From positions 1,426,001 to 1,490,000 of the forward strand of contig CAVPWU010000002.1 in assembly GCA_963709665.1 (NCBI GenBank): 64,000 nt of DNA. The letters run 5' to 3'. The notes under the pieces are model-generated. The model did not search any database. It was not told the origin of the DNA and saw only the letters and a program-made list of their open reading frames with translations. The stretch's first letter is position 1. The number at the start of each line of letters is the position of its first letter. A program made the position numbers and the translations under genes. Positions 8,338 to 17,058 of this stretch are shown piece after piece. This DNA is from DASZIT01 sp963709665. GTDB taxonomy: Bacteria > Actinomycetota > Acidimicrobiia > Acidimicrobiales > RAAP-2.

Positions 8338-8934
8338 TCAGTGCTCGGCGAACGGCAGATCCTTCTCGAAGGTGAGGTAGGGCTGGGGCGGCAGGTACTC
8401 GGCGGGGATCTCGTCGGGCTGGGCGTAGTGGGCCACGTCGAAGAGGTTGGCCACCTCGCTGGTGCCGTCGGTGGTGGCCACCAGGCCGGCCTCGTGGCTC
8501 CGGGCGAACGCCTCGGCCCCGGAGATCGACCCCGACGCCAGCGACTCGTGGGTGGCACGGTCGACGCGGGCCACCAGGCTGTAGATCACCCCGTCCCGGC
8601 TGGCCCCCACCCGGTGGCCGATCATCCGGTGGTGCTTCCCGTCGTCGATGACGTAGACGGCGGCGTCGCCGGAGCCCACGCACTGCCGGATCCGGTCCGG
8701 GTGGCCGAACAGTCCCCACTGCTCGTGTCGGCGCTCCTTCATGGCGAAGAGGGGGCTGGCCGGCACCGTGCCCTCCGGCTCGTCCTCCCCCAGGGGGGTG
8801 GCGTCGACCGGGGCGTCGACCGGGAAGAGGGAGTCCTCCGTCTCCGGAAGGAAGTGGAGCTCCCCGTCCTCCCGGGAGCGGATGACGGTGTGCGGGGCCG
8901 GCTCGGTGGGCCCGGGGGTCTGGGCGTCGCTCAC
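8338..8934 (-). CDS. Conserved hypothetical protein (198 aa)
   Basis: Unrecognised soluble protein. The GTG start at 8934 is chosen because AAGGAGG lies just upstream; the first 30 residues are a charged, Pro/Thr-rich tail. The rest is a mixed alpha/beta sequence (AAVYVIDDGKHHRMIGHRVGASRDGVIYSLVARV near residues 85-120) ending in a Pro/Tyr-rich segment (PPQPYLTFEKDLPFAEH). No signal peptide, membrane segment or known motif was found. It stands alone between the CPBP gene, which ends 15 bp away tail-to-tail, and the DUF3501 gene upstream. Confidence 0.75.
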   Translation of the reverse strand: MSDAQTPGPTEPAPHTVIRSREDGELHFLPETEDSLFPVDAPVDATPLGEDEPEGTVPASPLFAMKERRHEQWGLFGHPDRIRQCVGSGDAAVYVIDDGKHHRMIGHRVGASRDGVIYSLVARVDRATHESLASGSISGAEAFARSHEAGLVATTDGTSEVANLFDVAHYAQPDEIPAEYLPPQPYLTFEKDLPFAEH

Positions 8935-9049
8935 GTGGTGGTCCTCCTTGGGGAGGCGGTCGGGTGCGGCCGCCTCGATGGCCACAGTCTGCCGGATCCG
9001 TCAGGGCGTCGCGTGCCCCGGGCCCGGTCGGCCGGCCCCCCGGCCGGCC

Positions 9050-9668
9050 TCACCCGCCGGCCAGATCGCCGGCCAGCTCCGCCCGCACCTCGTCGGACAG
9101 CCGCACCCCGGGGCAGCCCGTCGGGGTACTCGGGGTGGTCGAGCCCCAGGTGCACCGGACCGGCCCCGAACGCCTCCACCTGGGCGGGGGTGAGGCGGAA
9201 CCGGACGTAGTGGACCGCCGAGGTGACCGTCTCCCGGGTCAGCTGGGCCTGGTGGTCGGCCTCGGGCGTCGAGCGCACCACCTCGAGGTCGGTCCCCTCG
9301 CCGATCCGGAGGACCACGGCCGCCTCCACGCCCACCAGGCGGGGCAGCCAGTGGCGGAGCTGCTCCTCGGTGGTCAGCTCGAGGAAGAGGGTGGCCGACA
9401 GCTCGCCGGGGGCGGGGAGCAGCCGGTTGTAGACGTCGAGCTCGTGCTGGATCTGCTGGTCGGTCACCATCTTCTCGGCCCGGGCCATCTCCTGCACCTG
9501 GAACCGCACGGTCAGGCGGTTCTCGAAGGTGAGGGTGACCACCGGGCCCACCGACACCCGGCGCAGCTTCTTCACGGCGATCACCTGCCGTCGGAACTCG
9601 TCGCGCCCCCGCTCGTAGGCGCGCTGGTCCTCGATGTCGTCGAGGGTGAGGTCCCCGCCCCGGCTCAC
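9050..9668 (-). CDS. DUF3501 family protein (apparent frameshift near C-terminus)
   Basis: About 205 residues. The core reads LTLDDIEDQRAYERGRDEFRRQVIAVKKLRRVSVGP, then FENRLTVRFQVQEMARAEKM and ELDVYNRLLPAPGELSATLFLEL, characteristic of DUF3501. This family regularly accompanies a rubrerythrin and a GlpC-like Fe-S oxidoreductase, as here. Its GTG start overlaps the stop of the Fe-S gene (GTGA). In the run at about 9106-9120 the frame is lost; skipping one base restores VRLSDEVRAELAGDLAGG and a TGA at 9050-9052. The shift is consistent with one inserted base and probably is a consensus error. Biochemical function unknown. Confidence 0.8.
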
Positions 9669-11013
9669 CGGGCCGTCCCCTCGGGCGGGATGCCGTAGGC
9701 GCGGGCCATCAGCTGGATGGGGTGGACCGGCCGGAGGCCGGTCTCCTGCTCGATGGAGCCGTTGGCCAGGTGGCAGTCGCCGCACACCACCGGGTTGCCG
9801 GCCGCCTCCACCTCCCGCTTCAGCGGCTGGGCCACCTGCCGGGCCAGCTCGTAGTTGTCCTGGCGGTAGCCCCAGGTCCCGTCGATGCCCGAGCACCGCT
9901 GCACCAGGGTGGCCTTGACCCCGGCCACCTTCAGGAGGTCCCGGCTCTTCAGCCCGATCTGCTGGGCCTGCAGGTGGCAGGCCACGTGGTAGGTCACCTG
10001 GTCGGGAACGTCGCCCCGCTCCCGGCCCGGGAACTCGGTGTCGAGGGTGGTGCCCTCCCCCTTGTGCAGACGCCATCAGGTACTCGGCGGGGTCGGCGGT
10101 GTGGGCGGCCACCAGCTCGGCGTCGGCGGCCTGCGGGGTGTGGGCCAGGTAGATCGGGTAGTCCTTCCGGACCACGTAGGCACAGGTGGGCTGGGCCACC
10201 ACCACCTCCCGACCGGCGCGGACCTCGTCGGCCAGGACGGCCACGTTGCGTCGGGCCGCCTTGGCGAACTCCTGGACGTTGCCCTGGTGGAGCCAGGGGG
10301 CCCCGCAGCACGAGGTGCCCTCCGGCAACGAGCAGGCCACGCCGTTGCGCTCGTACACCTTCACCAGGTCCTTGCCGATGTCGGGCTCCATGTACTCGAT
10401 GAAGCAGGTGGGGAAGACGCTGACCTCCCCCTGGCGCTCGACGGCGGCCACCGGGGCCCGGGTGCCGGTGGTGTGGCCGCCGCCTGAACCAGCTGGAGAA
10501 CCGCTGCCGGGCGTACGGCGGGAGGAGCCGCCCGGACGCCATCCCCACCGTCTTCTCCATCATCCGCCGGGCCCACGAGCCCGGGGTGCCGGTGGCCGCG
10601 TTGACCAGCGGGGCGACCGCCGACGAGACGGTGCCCAGGAGGTCGGTGCGGGCCAGCGCCTGGTCGGTGAGGCGCTGCTTCAACGGCAGCCCCTCCGACT
10701 GGCGGACGGCATGGGCCCGCATCATCAGCCGGGGGAAGTCGAGCTCCCACTCGTGGGGCGGGACATAGGGGCACTTGAGGTAGCAGAGCTTGCACTGGTA
10801 GCACTCGTCGACCACCTGGTCCTGCTCGGCCGGGGTCATGGCGCCGACGTCCCCGTCCCGGGCGTCGATGGTGTCGAACAGGGTGGGGAAGGACGGGCAG
10901 AGGTTGAAGCAGAGACGGCATCCGTGGCACAGGTCGTAGACGCGCTCGAGCTCGACACGGAGATCGCCCTCGTCGAGGTAGGCGGGATGCTCGGGGTCGT
11001 AGGTGGTGGTCAC
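9665..11013 (-). CDS. Heterodisulfide-reductase/GlpC-like Fe-S oxidoreductase (two apparent frameshifts)
   Basis: About 449 residues when two frameshifts are bridged. The N-terminal part has two [4Fe-4S] ferredoxin motifs, CHGCRLCFNLCPSFP near residue 30 and CYQCKLCYLKCPYVPP near 75. The C-terminal part has two CCG-type domains (FPTCFIEYMEPDIGKDLVKVYERNG...GTSCCGAPWLHQG; YHVACHLQAQQIG...CSGIDGTWG). The first shift lies between 10468 and 10490. The second is an extra base at 10072-10074, where ATGGCGTCTGCAC should read ATG CGT CTG CAC. Both look like single-base insertions, so the gene is probably intact in the organism. It passes electrons in a rubrerythrin/DUF3501 module; GTG start with AGAGGA upstream. 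Confidence 0.82.
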
Positions 11014-11132
11014 GATGGTCCTCTCGGGGGCGGGTGGGGCCGGGGTGGCGGGCGGTCCGGACGGCACGGCCCCGGGGTCCACCCCGGGGCCGGCCGTGCT
11101 GCGGTGGTGCGCCGGCGTCGCCGGCGCATCGG

Positions 11133-11552
11133 TCAGGCGACCGAGGCCAGGCCCTCGGTGAAGCGGCCGGCGTGGCTCTTCTCGGCGCGGGCCAGCGTCT
11201 CGAACCACTCGGCGATCTCGTCGAATCCCTCGTCGCGGGCGGTCCGGGCGAACCCCGGGTACATCTCGGAGTACTCGTAGGTCTCGCCCTCCACCGCCGA
11301 CTTCAGGTTGTCCTCGGTGGGCCCGACCGGCACGCCGGTCACCGGGTCACCCGTCTCGCGGAGGAAGTCGAAGTGGCCGAAGGCGTGGCCGGTCTCCCCC
11401 TCGGCGACCGAGCGGAACAGGGCGGCCACGTCCGGGTAGCCCTCGACGTCGGCCTTCTGGGCGAAGTAGAGGTAGCGGCGGTTGGCCTGGCTCTCCCCGG
11501 CGAACGCCTCCTTCAGGTTTCCCTCGGTCTTGCTGTCCTTCAGTGCAGGCAC
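11133..11552 (-). CDS. Rubrerythrin (diiron domain only)
   Basis: A 139-residue four-helix ferritin-like protein that reduces peroxide at a diiron site. The paired Glu/His ligands are seen in AFAGESQANRRYLYFAQKA, VAEGETGHAFGHFDFL, VEGETYEYSEMYPGFA and ARAEKSHAGRF. The C-terminal rubredoxin domain of classical rubrerythrin is missing, so electrons must come from a separate protein; the adjacent Fe-S oxidoreductase is the obvious candidate. The GTG start overlaps the end of the Fur-type regulator by 13 bp. The same order (regulator, rubrerythrin, Fe-S protein, DUF3501) is a known association. Confidence 0.92.
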   Translation of the reverse strand: MPALKDSKTEGNLKEAFAGESQANRRYLYFAQKADVEGYPDVAALFRSVAEGETGHAFGHFDFLRETGDPVTGVPVGPTEDNLKSAVEGETYEYSEMYPGFARTARDEGFDEIAEWFETLARAEKSHAGRFTEGLASVA

Positions 11553-12055
11553 GGTGTGTCTCTCTTCCTTTGGTCGGGTGGATGTGATGCGGTCAGTGGG
11601 CGGTCGGTGACGGTGCGACGGGCCCGGGTGGGCGCCCCGGTCCGGCAGTCGGTGCAGAGGCCCCGGAAGACGATCTCCGCCGATCCCACCTCGAACCCCA
11701 GCTCGTCGCCGTCGGGGATCCGGAGGTCCGGGAAGTCGGCCACCAGGTCGCGGACCTTGCCGCACCGGCGGCAGACCAGGTGGTGGTGGGGATGGTCGAC
11801 GTTGGGGTCGAACCGGGTCCTGCCGGTGCCGATGTCCAGCGAGGTGATCTCCCCCAGCTCCGACAGGTCGTTGAGGGTCTGGTAGACGGTCTTGAGCGAG
11901 ATGGTCTCCATCTCTCGGCTGGCCTCGGCGTGGACGGCCTCGGCCGACGGATGGGTCACGTTGCCCTGCAGGACCCGGAAGATGCACCGCCGCTGGGCGG
12001 TGACCTTCCGACCGTTGGCCCGGAACAGCTCGGTGAGCTCGTCGACCGTCTTCAT
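11540..12055 (-). CDS. Fur/PerR-family metal-dependent repressor
   Basis: A 171-residue Fur-superfamily regulator. The winged-helix part spans MKTVDELTELFRANGRKVTAQRRCIFRVL to KTVYQTLNDLSELGEI, and the metal-binding part contains the His-rich stretch HPHHHLVCRRCGKV with a CxxC and a second pair LCTDC. The tail after residue 145 (ARRTVTDRPLTAS...) is extra. Its position at the head of the rubrerythrin operon argues for a PerR-like peroxide sensor rather than an iron sensor, but sequence alone does not separate them. It probably binds the palindrome at 12070-12105 directly in front of its own start. Confidence 0.9.
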   Translation of the reverse strand: MKTVDELTELFRANGRKVTAQRRCIFRVLQGNVTHPSAEAVHAEASREMETISLKTVYQTLNDLSELGEITSLDIGTGRTRFDPNVDHPHHHLVCRRCGKVRDLVADFPDLRIPDGDELGFEVGSAEIVFRGLCTDCRTGAPTRARRTVTDRPLTASHPPDQRKRDTPCLH

Positions 12056-12069
12056 CGCCCCACCACCTT

Positions 12070-12105
12070 ATCACCAATGATTGTTTGTTGACACCAATTG
12101 TTGAA
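12070..12105. promoter_or_regulatory. AT-rich palindromic operator/promoter between Fur-type gene and glpD
   Basis: An island of A/T in a GC-rich background. It contains the inverted repeat CAATGATTG (12075-12083), a related palindrome ACCAATTGTT centred near 12097, and a perfect TTGACA hexamer (12088-12093) on the plus strand. Fur/PerR boxes are AT-rich palindromes of this type, so autoregulation of the divergent Fur-type gene, and perhaps of glpD, is likely. No matching -10 was found for the plus-strand hexamer. Confidence 0.6.
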
Positions 12106-12182
12106 ATCGCCCCGGGAGACGGGGACGCCCGGGGTGGCGACCGGGCTTCGCCGTCGCGAGGCGCCTGTGGCAGGCTTCGACG

Positions 12183-13949
12183 GTGCCCGAGCCGACCGCC
12201 GACCGACCCCGACCGTCGGCCTCCGGACCGTCGTTCGACCGCACGGCGGCCCTCGACCGACTGGCGGCGGAGACCTTCGACGTGCTGGTGATCGGCGGCG
12301 GCATCACCGGCGCCGGGGTGGCGCTCGACGCCGCCAGCCGCGGGCTGCGCACCGCCCTGGTCGAGCAGCACGACTTCGCCTCCGGCACCTCGTCGAAGTC
12401 GTCCAAGCTGGTGCACGGAGGGCTCCGCTACCTGCAGCAGAAGGAGTTCCGGCTGGTCTACGAGAACCTGGCCGAGCGCCAGCGGCTCCTCGAGAACGCC
12501 CCCCACCTGGTGAGCCCCCTCCCCTTCCTCATCCCGCTGTTCGGCCGGGGCGGCATCGTCGACCGGGGCGTGGCCCGCACCTACCGCACCGCCCTGTGGC
12601 TCTACGACCTCACCGGCGGGGTGCGGATCGGCCGCCGCCACCAGCGGATCTCCCGGACCCAGACCCTGGCCCACCTCCCCACCCTGCGCGCCGACCGGCT
12701 GGTCGACTCGTTCCTGTACTGGGACGCCCGGACCGACGACGCCCGCCTCACCCTGGAGGTGGTGCGCACCGCCGTGCTCGACCACGGGGCGGTGGCCGCC
12801 AACCACACCCCGGTGGTCGCCCTCACCACCGGGGCCGACGGCCGGGTGGACGGCGCCCGGGTGGCGCCGGAGGGGAGGGAGCCGTTCGAGGTCCGGGCCG
12901 GGGTGGTGGTCAACGCCGCCGGGGTGTGGGCCGACGAGGTCCGGGCCCTCGACGAGCCGCGGCACCCCCACTCGCTCCGCCCGGCCAAGGGCATCCACGT
13001 GACGGTGCCGGCGTCGGTCCTCCCCTGCGACATCGCCGCCGTCATCCCGGTCCGCCACGACCGGCGCTCCATCTTCGTGGTGTCGTGGGGCACCCACGTC
13101 TACCTGGGCACCACCGACACCGAGTGGGACGGGCCCCTCGACGACCCGGCCTGCACCCCCGGGGACGTCGACTACCTGCTGGAGGCGGCCAACGCGGTGG
13201 TCTCCGAGCCGATCCGGCGGGAGGACATCACCGGGATCTGGTCGGGGCTCCGACCCTTGCTGGCCCCCGTGGAGGGCTCCCGCTCCCCCAGCGAGCGCAC
13301 CGCCGACCTGTCGCGGCGCCACACCGTGCGCACCTCGGCCACCGGGGTGGTCACGGTGACCGGGGGCAAGCTGACCACCTACCGGAGGATGGCCGAGGAC
13401 ACCGTGGACGCCGCCGTCCGGGCGCTGGGTCGGCCGGCGGGTCGCTGCGCCACCCGGTCCCTCCGCCTGCGGGGGGCCGGTACCTCCGCTCCCACCCCCC
13501 CGGACCCCGACGGCGTCCGGTCCCCGTCGGCCACCGACCCGGCCGGCTCGGTGGCCGCCCACCTGGCCGGGCGGTACGGCACCGAGACCCCCGACGTCCT
13601 GGCCGAGGCGGGCGACGATCCCGCCCTGCTCGAGCCGCTGGTCCCCGGGCTCGACTACCTCCGGGCGGAGGCCCTCTACGCCGTGCGCCACGAGATGGCC
13701 ACCACCCTCGCCGACGTCCTCGACCGCCGCACCCGGGCCGTGCTGCACGACGCCCGGGCCACCGCCGCCTCCGCCGGCGCGGTGGCCGACCTCATCGGAC
13801 CGGTGCTCGGGTGGTCCGGCCGGCGGTGCCGGGACGAGGCCGGGGCCTACGCCGCCTCGGTCCGGTCCGCCCTGGTCACCGCCGGGCTGCCGGCCACCCG
13901 GCCCGAACCGGCGACCGCCGACGCCGCTCCCGGCGGTCTGCCCCGGTGA
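12183..13949 (+). CDS. glpD: Aerobic glycerol-3-phosphate dehydrogenase
   Basis: A 588-residue FAD enzyme that oxidises sn-glycerol-3-phosphate to dihydroxyacetone phosphate and feeds the quinone pool. The FAD-binding Rossmann motif VLVIGGGITGAGVALDAASRG is near residue 36, followed by SGTSSKSSKLVHGGLRYLQQ, a GlpD hallmark, and GGKLTTYRRMAEDTVDAA near 395. The C-terminal domain is present. GTG start. The stop overlaps the next gene's GTG (GTGA), giving a coupled glpD-flavoprotein-glpK unit. Confidence 0.95.
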   Translation: MPEPTADRPRPSASGPSFDRTAALDRLAAETFDVLVIGGGITGAGVALDAASRGLRTALVEQHDFASGTSSKSSKLVHGGLRYLQQKEFRLVYENLAERQRLLENAPHLVSPLPFLIPLFGRGGIVDRGVARTYRTALWLYDLTGGVRIGRRHQRISRTQTLAHLPTLRADRLVDSFLYWDARTDDARLTLEVVRTAVLDHGAVAANHTPVVALTTGADGRVDGARVAPEGREPFEVRAGVVVNAAGVWADEVRALDEPRHPHSLRPAKGIHVTVPASVLPCDIAAVIPVRHDRRSIFVVSWGTHVYLGTTDTEWDGPLDDPACTPGDVDYLLEAANAVVSEPIRREDITGIWSGLRPLLAPVEGSRSPSERTADLSRRHTVRTSATGVVTVTGGKLTTYRRMAEDTVDAAVRALGRPAGRCATRSLRLRGAGTSAPTPPDPDGVRSPSATDPAGSVAAHLAGRYGTETPDVLAEAGDDPALLEPLVPGLDYLRAEALYAVRHEMATTLADVLDRRTRAVLHDARATAASAGAVADLIGPVLGWSGRRCRDEAGAYAASVRSALVTAGLPATRPEPATADAAPGGLPR

Positions 13950-15469
13950 CCCGACCGACGCCGGTCACCCCGGTCGACGCCCGGCCCGGAGGGGTCACCG
14001 ACCACCTGGCCGGCCGACGGGTGGAGGTGGACGACGCCCTCCGCCGCCGGCTGGCCGACGTCTGCGCGGTGGTCACCGACGACGCCGAGCGGGCCGAGGC
14101 GGGTCGGGACTGGTGGCCGCTGGCCATCGGCTGGGCCACCCGGGGCGAGGTCCCGTCCCGGCCGGCGGTGATCGTCCGGCCCACCGACACCGCCCAGGTG
14201 GCCGGCGTCCTGGCCGCCTGCCACCGGGCCGGGGTGCCGGTCACCCCGGCGGGGGGGCGCAGCGGGGTGTGCGGCGCCTCGGTCCCCGTCTTCGGCGGCG
14301 TGGCGCTCGACGTCTGCGGCCTCGAGGGGGTGGTCGACGTCGACGTCCCCTCCCTGGTGGCGGACGTCCGGGCCGGCACCTTCGGCCCCGACCTCGAGTC
14401 GGCCCTGCAGGGGGGCTGGGGGGTGACCCTCGGCCACTGGCCCCAGTCGATGGACCTCTCCACCGTCGGGGGCTGGCTGGCCTGCCGGGGGGCGGGCCAG
14501 TACTCCAACCGGTACGGCAAGATCGAGGACATGGTGCTCGGTCTCGAGGTGGTCCTGGCCGACGGCACGGTGATCCACACCGGCGGGCACGGCCCCCGGT
14601 CGGCCACCGGGCCCGACCTCACCCAGCTGTTCGTGGGCAGCGAGGGCACCCTGGGAGTGATCACCGAGGGCCGGTTCCGGGTCCACCCCGTGCCCGCCGG
14701 CTCCGGACGCCGGGCCTTCGGCTTCCCCTCCTTCGCCGACGGGCTCGAGGCGTGCCGGCGCATCCTCCGGCGGGGCGCCACCCCCGCCGTCCTCCGCCTG
14801 TACGACGCCGTCGAGTCGGGGCGCTCGTTCGAGCACCCGGAGACCAACGTCCTCATCGTGCTGGACGAGGCCGAACCCGCCCTGGTGACGGCCACCCTCG
14901 CGGTGGTGGACGAGGAGGCCCGGGACGCCGTCCGCCTCGACGACGAGCTGGTGGAGCGGTGGCTCGGTCACCGGAACGACGTCTCGGCCCTGGCCCCCCT
15001 GTGGCGGGGCGGCGTGGTGGTCGACACCGTGGAGATCGCCGCCCGGTGGGCCGCCCTCCCCGGCCTCTACCGGTCGGTGGTCGACACCCTCGGCTCGGTC
15101 GACGGCACCCTGGTCGCCTCGTCGCACCAGTCCCACGCCTACACCGACGGGGCCTGCCTCTACTTCACCTTCGCCGGGCGTCCCCCCGACGACGCCGGCG
15201 GGGCCGACCGGGACGCCTGGGCGGAGGGATACTACGTCACGGCCTGGGACGCGGTGACCGCCGCCACCCGGGTGGCGGGGGGCGCCATCAGCCACCACCA
15301 CGGCATCGGGCTCAACCGGTCCCGCTTCCTGCCCGACGCCCTGGGGGACGCCTTCGGGGTCCTGGCCGCCGTCAAGTCGGCGCTCGACCCGGCCGGGATC
15401 CTCAACCCCGGCAAGCTCGGCCTCGACTCCCCGTTCGGCCCCCCGCCCTGGCCGGGAGCCGTCCGGTGA
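13946..15469 (+). CDS. FAD-binding oxidase, alkyldihydroxyacetonephosphate-synthase-like
   Basis: A 507-residue VAO/PCMH-type flavoprotein. The FAD-binding half shows VTPAGGRSGVCGASVP near residue 100, LGHWPQSMDLSTVGGWLACRGAGQYSNRYGKIEDMVLG near 160-195, and GSEGTLGVITEGRFRVHP. The C-terminal half has GGAISHHHGIGLNRSRF with the paired histidines typical of alkyl-DHAP synthases and related dehydrogenases, and the closing KSALDPAGILNPGKLGL. It overlaps glpD and glpK by 4 nt each, so it is likely to work on a glycerol phosphate or DHAP derivative. Either an ether-lipid step or an oxidase feeding glycerol catabolism would fit; neither is proven. Confidence 0.85.
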   Translation: MTRPTPVTPVDARPGGVTDHLAGRRVEVDDALRRRLADVCAVVTDDAERAEAGRDWWPLAIGWATRGEVPSRPAVIVRPTDTAQVAGVLAACHRAGVPVTPAGGRSGVCGASVPVFGGVALDVCGLEGVVDVDVPSLVADVRAGTFGPDLESALQGGWGVTLGHWPQSMDLSTVGGWLACRGAGQYSNRYGKIEDMVLGLEVVLADGTVIHTGGHGPRSATGPDLTQLFVGSEGTLGVITEGRFRVHPVPAGSGRRAFGFPSFADGLEACRRILRRGATPAVLRLYDAVESGRSFEHPETNVLIVLDEAEPALVTATLAVVDEEARDAVRLDDELVERWLGHRNDVSALAPLWRGGVVVDTVEIAARWAALPGLYRSVVDTLGSVDGTLVASSHQSHAYTDGACLYFTFAGRPPDDAGGADRDAWAEGYYVTAWDAVTAATRVAGGAISHHHGIGLNRSRFLPDALGDAFGVLAAVKSALDPAGILNPGKLGLDSPFGPPPWPGAVR

Positions 15470-16935
15470 GCGTGCTGGTGGTGGACGTCGGCACCTCGGG
15501 GGTGCGGGGGGCGGTGGTCCGTCCGGACGGCGCCGTTGAGCACGTCCACCACGTCCCGGTGCTCCCCGACACCCCGTTCCCCGGGCTGGTGGAGTTCGAC
15601 GCCACCGCCGTGGCCACCGCCGTGCTCGAGGTGGCGGCCCGCTCCCTGGCCGACGGTGGGCCGGTGTCGGTGGTGGGGATCGCCAACCAGCGGGCCTCCA
15701 CCATCCTCTGGGACCGGACCACCGGCCTCCCGGTGGGGCCCGGCATCGGGTGGCAGGACCTCCGGACGGTGGGCACCTGCCTGGAGCTCCAGGCCTCGGG
15801 GATCCGGCTGGCCCCCAACGCCTCGGCCACCAAGCTGGCCGCCCTCCTCGACCTGGCCGACCCCGACCGGCGGCGGGCCGAGGCCGGGGAGCTGGCGTTC
15901 GGCACCGTGGACACCTGGGTGGCCTGGACCCTGTCGGCCGGCCATCTCCACGTCACCGACAGCTCCAACGCCGGGGTCACCGGCCTCCTCCACGGCGACG
16001 GCCGGGGCTGGGACACCACCGTCCTCGAGGCGCTCGGGATCCCTCCCGCCGTGCTGCCGACCATCGTGGACTCCACCGGGGTGGTGGGCGACGCCTCGGC
16101 CCTGGCCGGCGCCCCGCCCATCGGCGGGATGGCCGGCGACCAGCAGGCGTCCCTGATCGGCCAGGGCTGCACCCGGCCCGGCCTGGCCAAGGCCACCTTC
16201 GGCACCGGCGGCATGCTCGACCAGTGCGTCGGACCCGAGCGGCCCCCCTTCGCCGCCCGGGGGGACGGGGGCACCATCCCCATCGTGGCCTGGCGGCGGG
16301 ACGGGGCCATCACCTGGGGCATCGAGGCGATCATGCTGTCGGCCGGCACCTGCGTGGAGTGGCTCCGGGACGACCTGGGCCTGATCGGGACGGCCGCCGA
16401 CTCCGCCACGGTGGCCGGGGCCTGCGAGGACACCGGCGACGTCTGGTTCGTCCCCGCCCTGCTCGGCCTGGGCACCCCGGTGTGGGACTTCGGGGCACGG
16501 GGGACCTTCACCGGCATCACCCGGGGATCGGGTCGGCCCCAGATGGTGCGGGCGGTGCTGGAGGGGGTGGCCCACCGGGGGGCCGACCTCCTGGAGGCGG
16601 CCGAGACCGACTCCGGCCTCCCCATCGGGGCGCTCCGGGTCGACGGTGGCATGACCGCCAACCCGGTGTTCACCCAGGCGCTGGCCGACGCCTGCGGCCG
16701 GCCGGTGGAGATCTCCCCGGTGCTCGAGGCCACCACCCTGGGGGCCGCCTACCTGGCCGGTCTGGCCGTGGGCACCTGGCGGGACGAGCGGGACGTGGCC
16801 GGCACCTGGGCGCCCCGGGCGGTGGTCGAACCGTCCCTCCCCGCCGACCAGGTGGCCGACCGGCGCCGGCGGTGGCTGCAGGCCCGGAGCCGCGCCGAGG
16901 CCACCATCCCCGAACTGTCCGCCCTCGACTTCTGA
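15466..16935 (+). CDS. glpK: Glycerol kinase-like FGGY carbohydrate kinase
   Basis: A 489-residue FGGY kinase. Visible features are the N-terminal phosphate-binding strand LVVDVGTSGVRGAVV, GIANQRASTILWDRTTG near residue 70, IGWQDLRT, the ATP-binding ATFGTGGMLDQ, and the second FGGY signature region GALRVDGGMTANPVFTQALAD near 395. Its place behind glpD makes glycerol the probable substrate, although substrate-determining residues were not checked and some family members use other polyols. GTG start within the upstream stop (GTGA). Confidence 0.85.
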   Translation: MSVLVVDVGTSGVRGAVVRPDGAVEHVHHVPVLPDTPFPGLVEFDATAVATAVLEVAARSLADGGPVSVVGIANQRASTILWDRTTGLPVGPGIGWQDLRTVGTCLELQASGIRLAPNASATKLAALLDLADPDRRRAEAGELAFGTVDTWVAWTLSAGHLHVTDSSNAGVTGLLHGDGRGWDTTVLEALGIPPAVLPTIVDSTGVVGDASALAGAPPIGGMAGDQQASLIGQGCTRPGLAKATFGTGGMLDQCVGPERPPFAARGDGGTIPIVAWRRDGAITWGIEAIMLSAGTCVEWLRDDLGLIGTAADSATVAGACEDTGDVWFVPALLGLGTPVWDFGARGTFTGITRGSGRPQMVRAVLEGVAHRGADLLEAAETDSGLPIGALRVDGGMTANPVFTQALADACGRPVEISPVLEATTLGAAYLAGLAVGTWRDERDVAGTWAPRAVVEPSLPADQVADRRRRWLQARSRAEATIPELSALDF

Positions 16936-17058
16936 ACCGGGCACCCGGCCGCCGGAACTCCGGGCCGGCCGGCCGGTATCGTGGTCAGGTCGGGGGGGCG
17001 CTCTGACGGGGGCCGGCCACTGGCCCGGTCCCGCCAGGCCGAGGGAACGAGGAACGGG
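16936..17058. terminator. GC-rich hairpin region after glpK
   Basis: The 123-bp gap between glpK and the MoxR gene contains self-complementary GC blocks at about 16945-16975 (cggccgccgga...ccgggccggcc) that can form a strong stem. There is no U-tract, so it is only a possible terminator. The end of the gap carries the MoxR ribosome-binding site gagggaacgaggaacggg. Confidence 0.35.
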
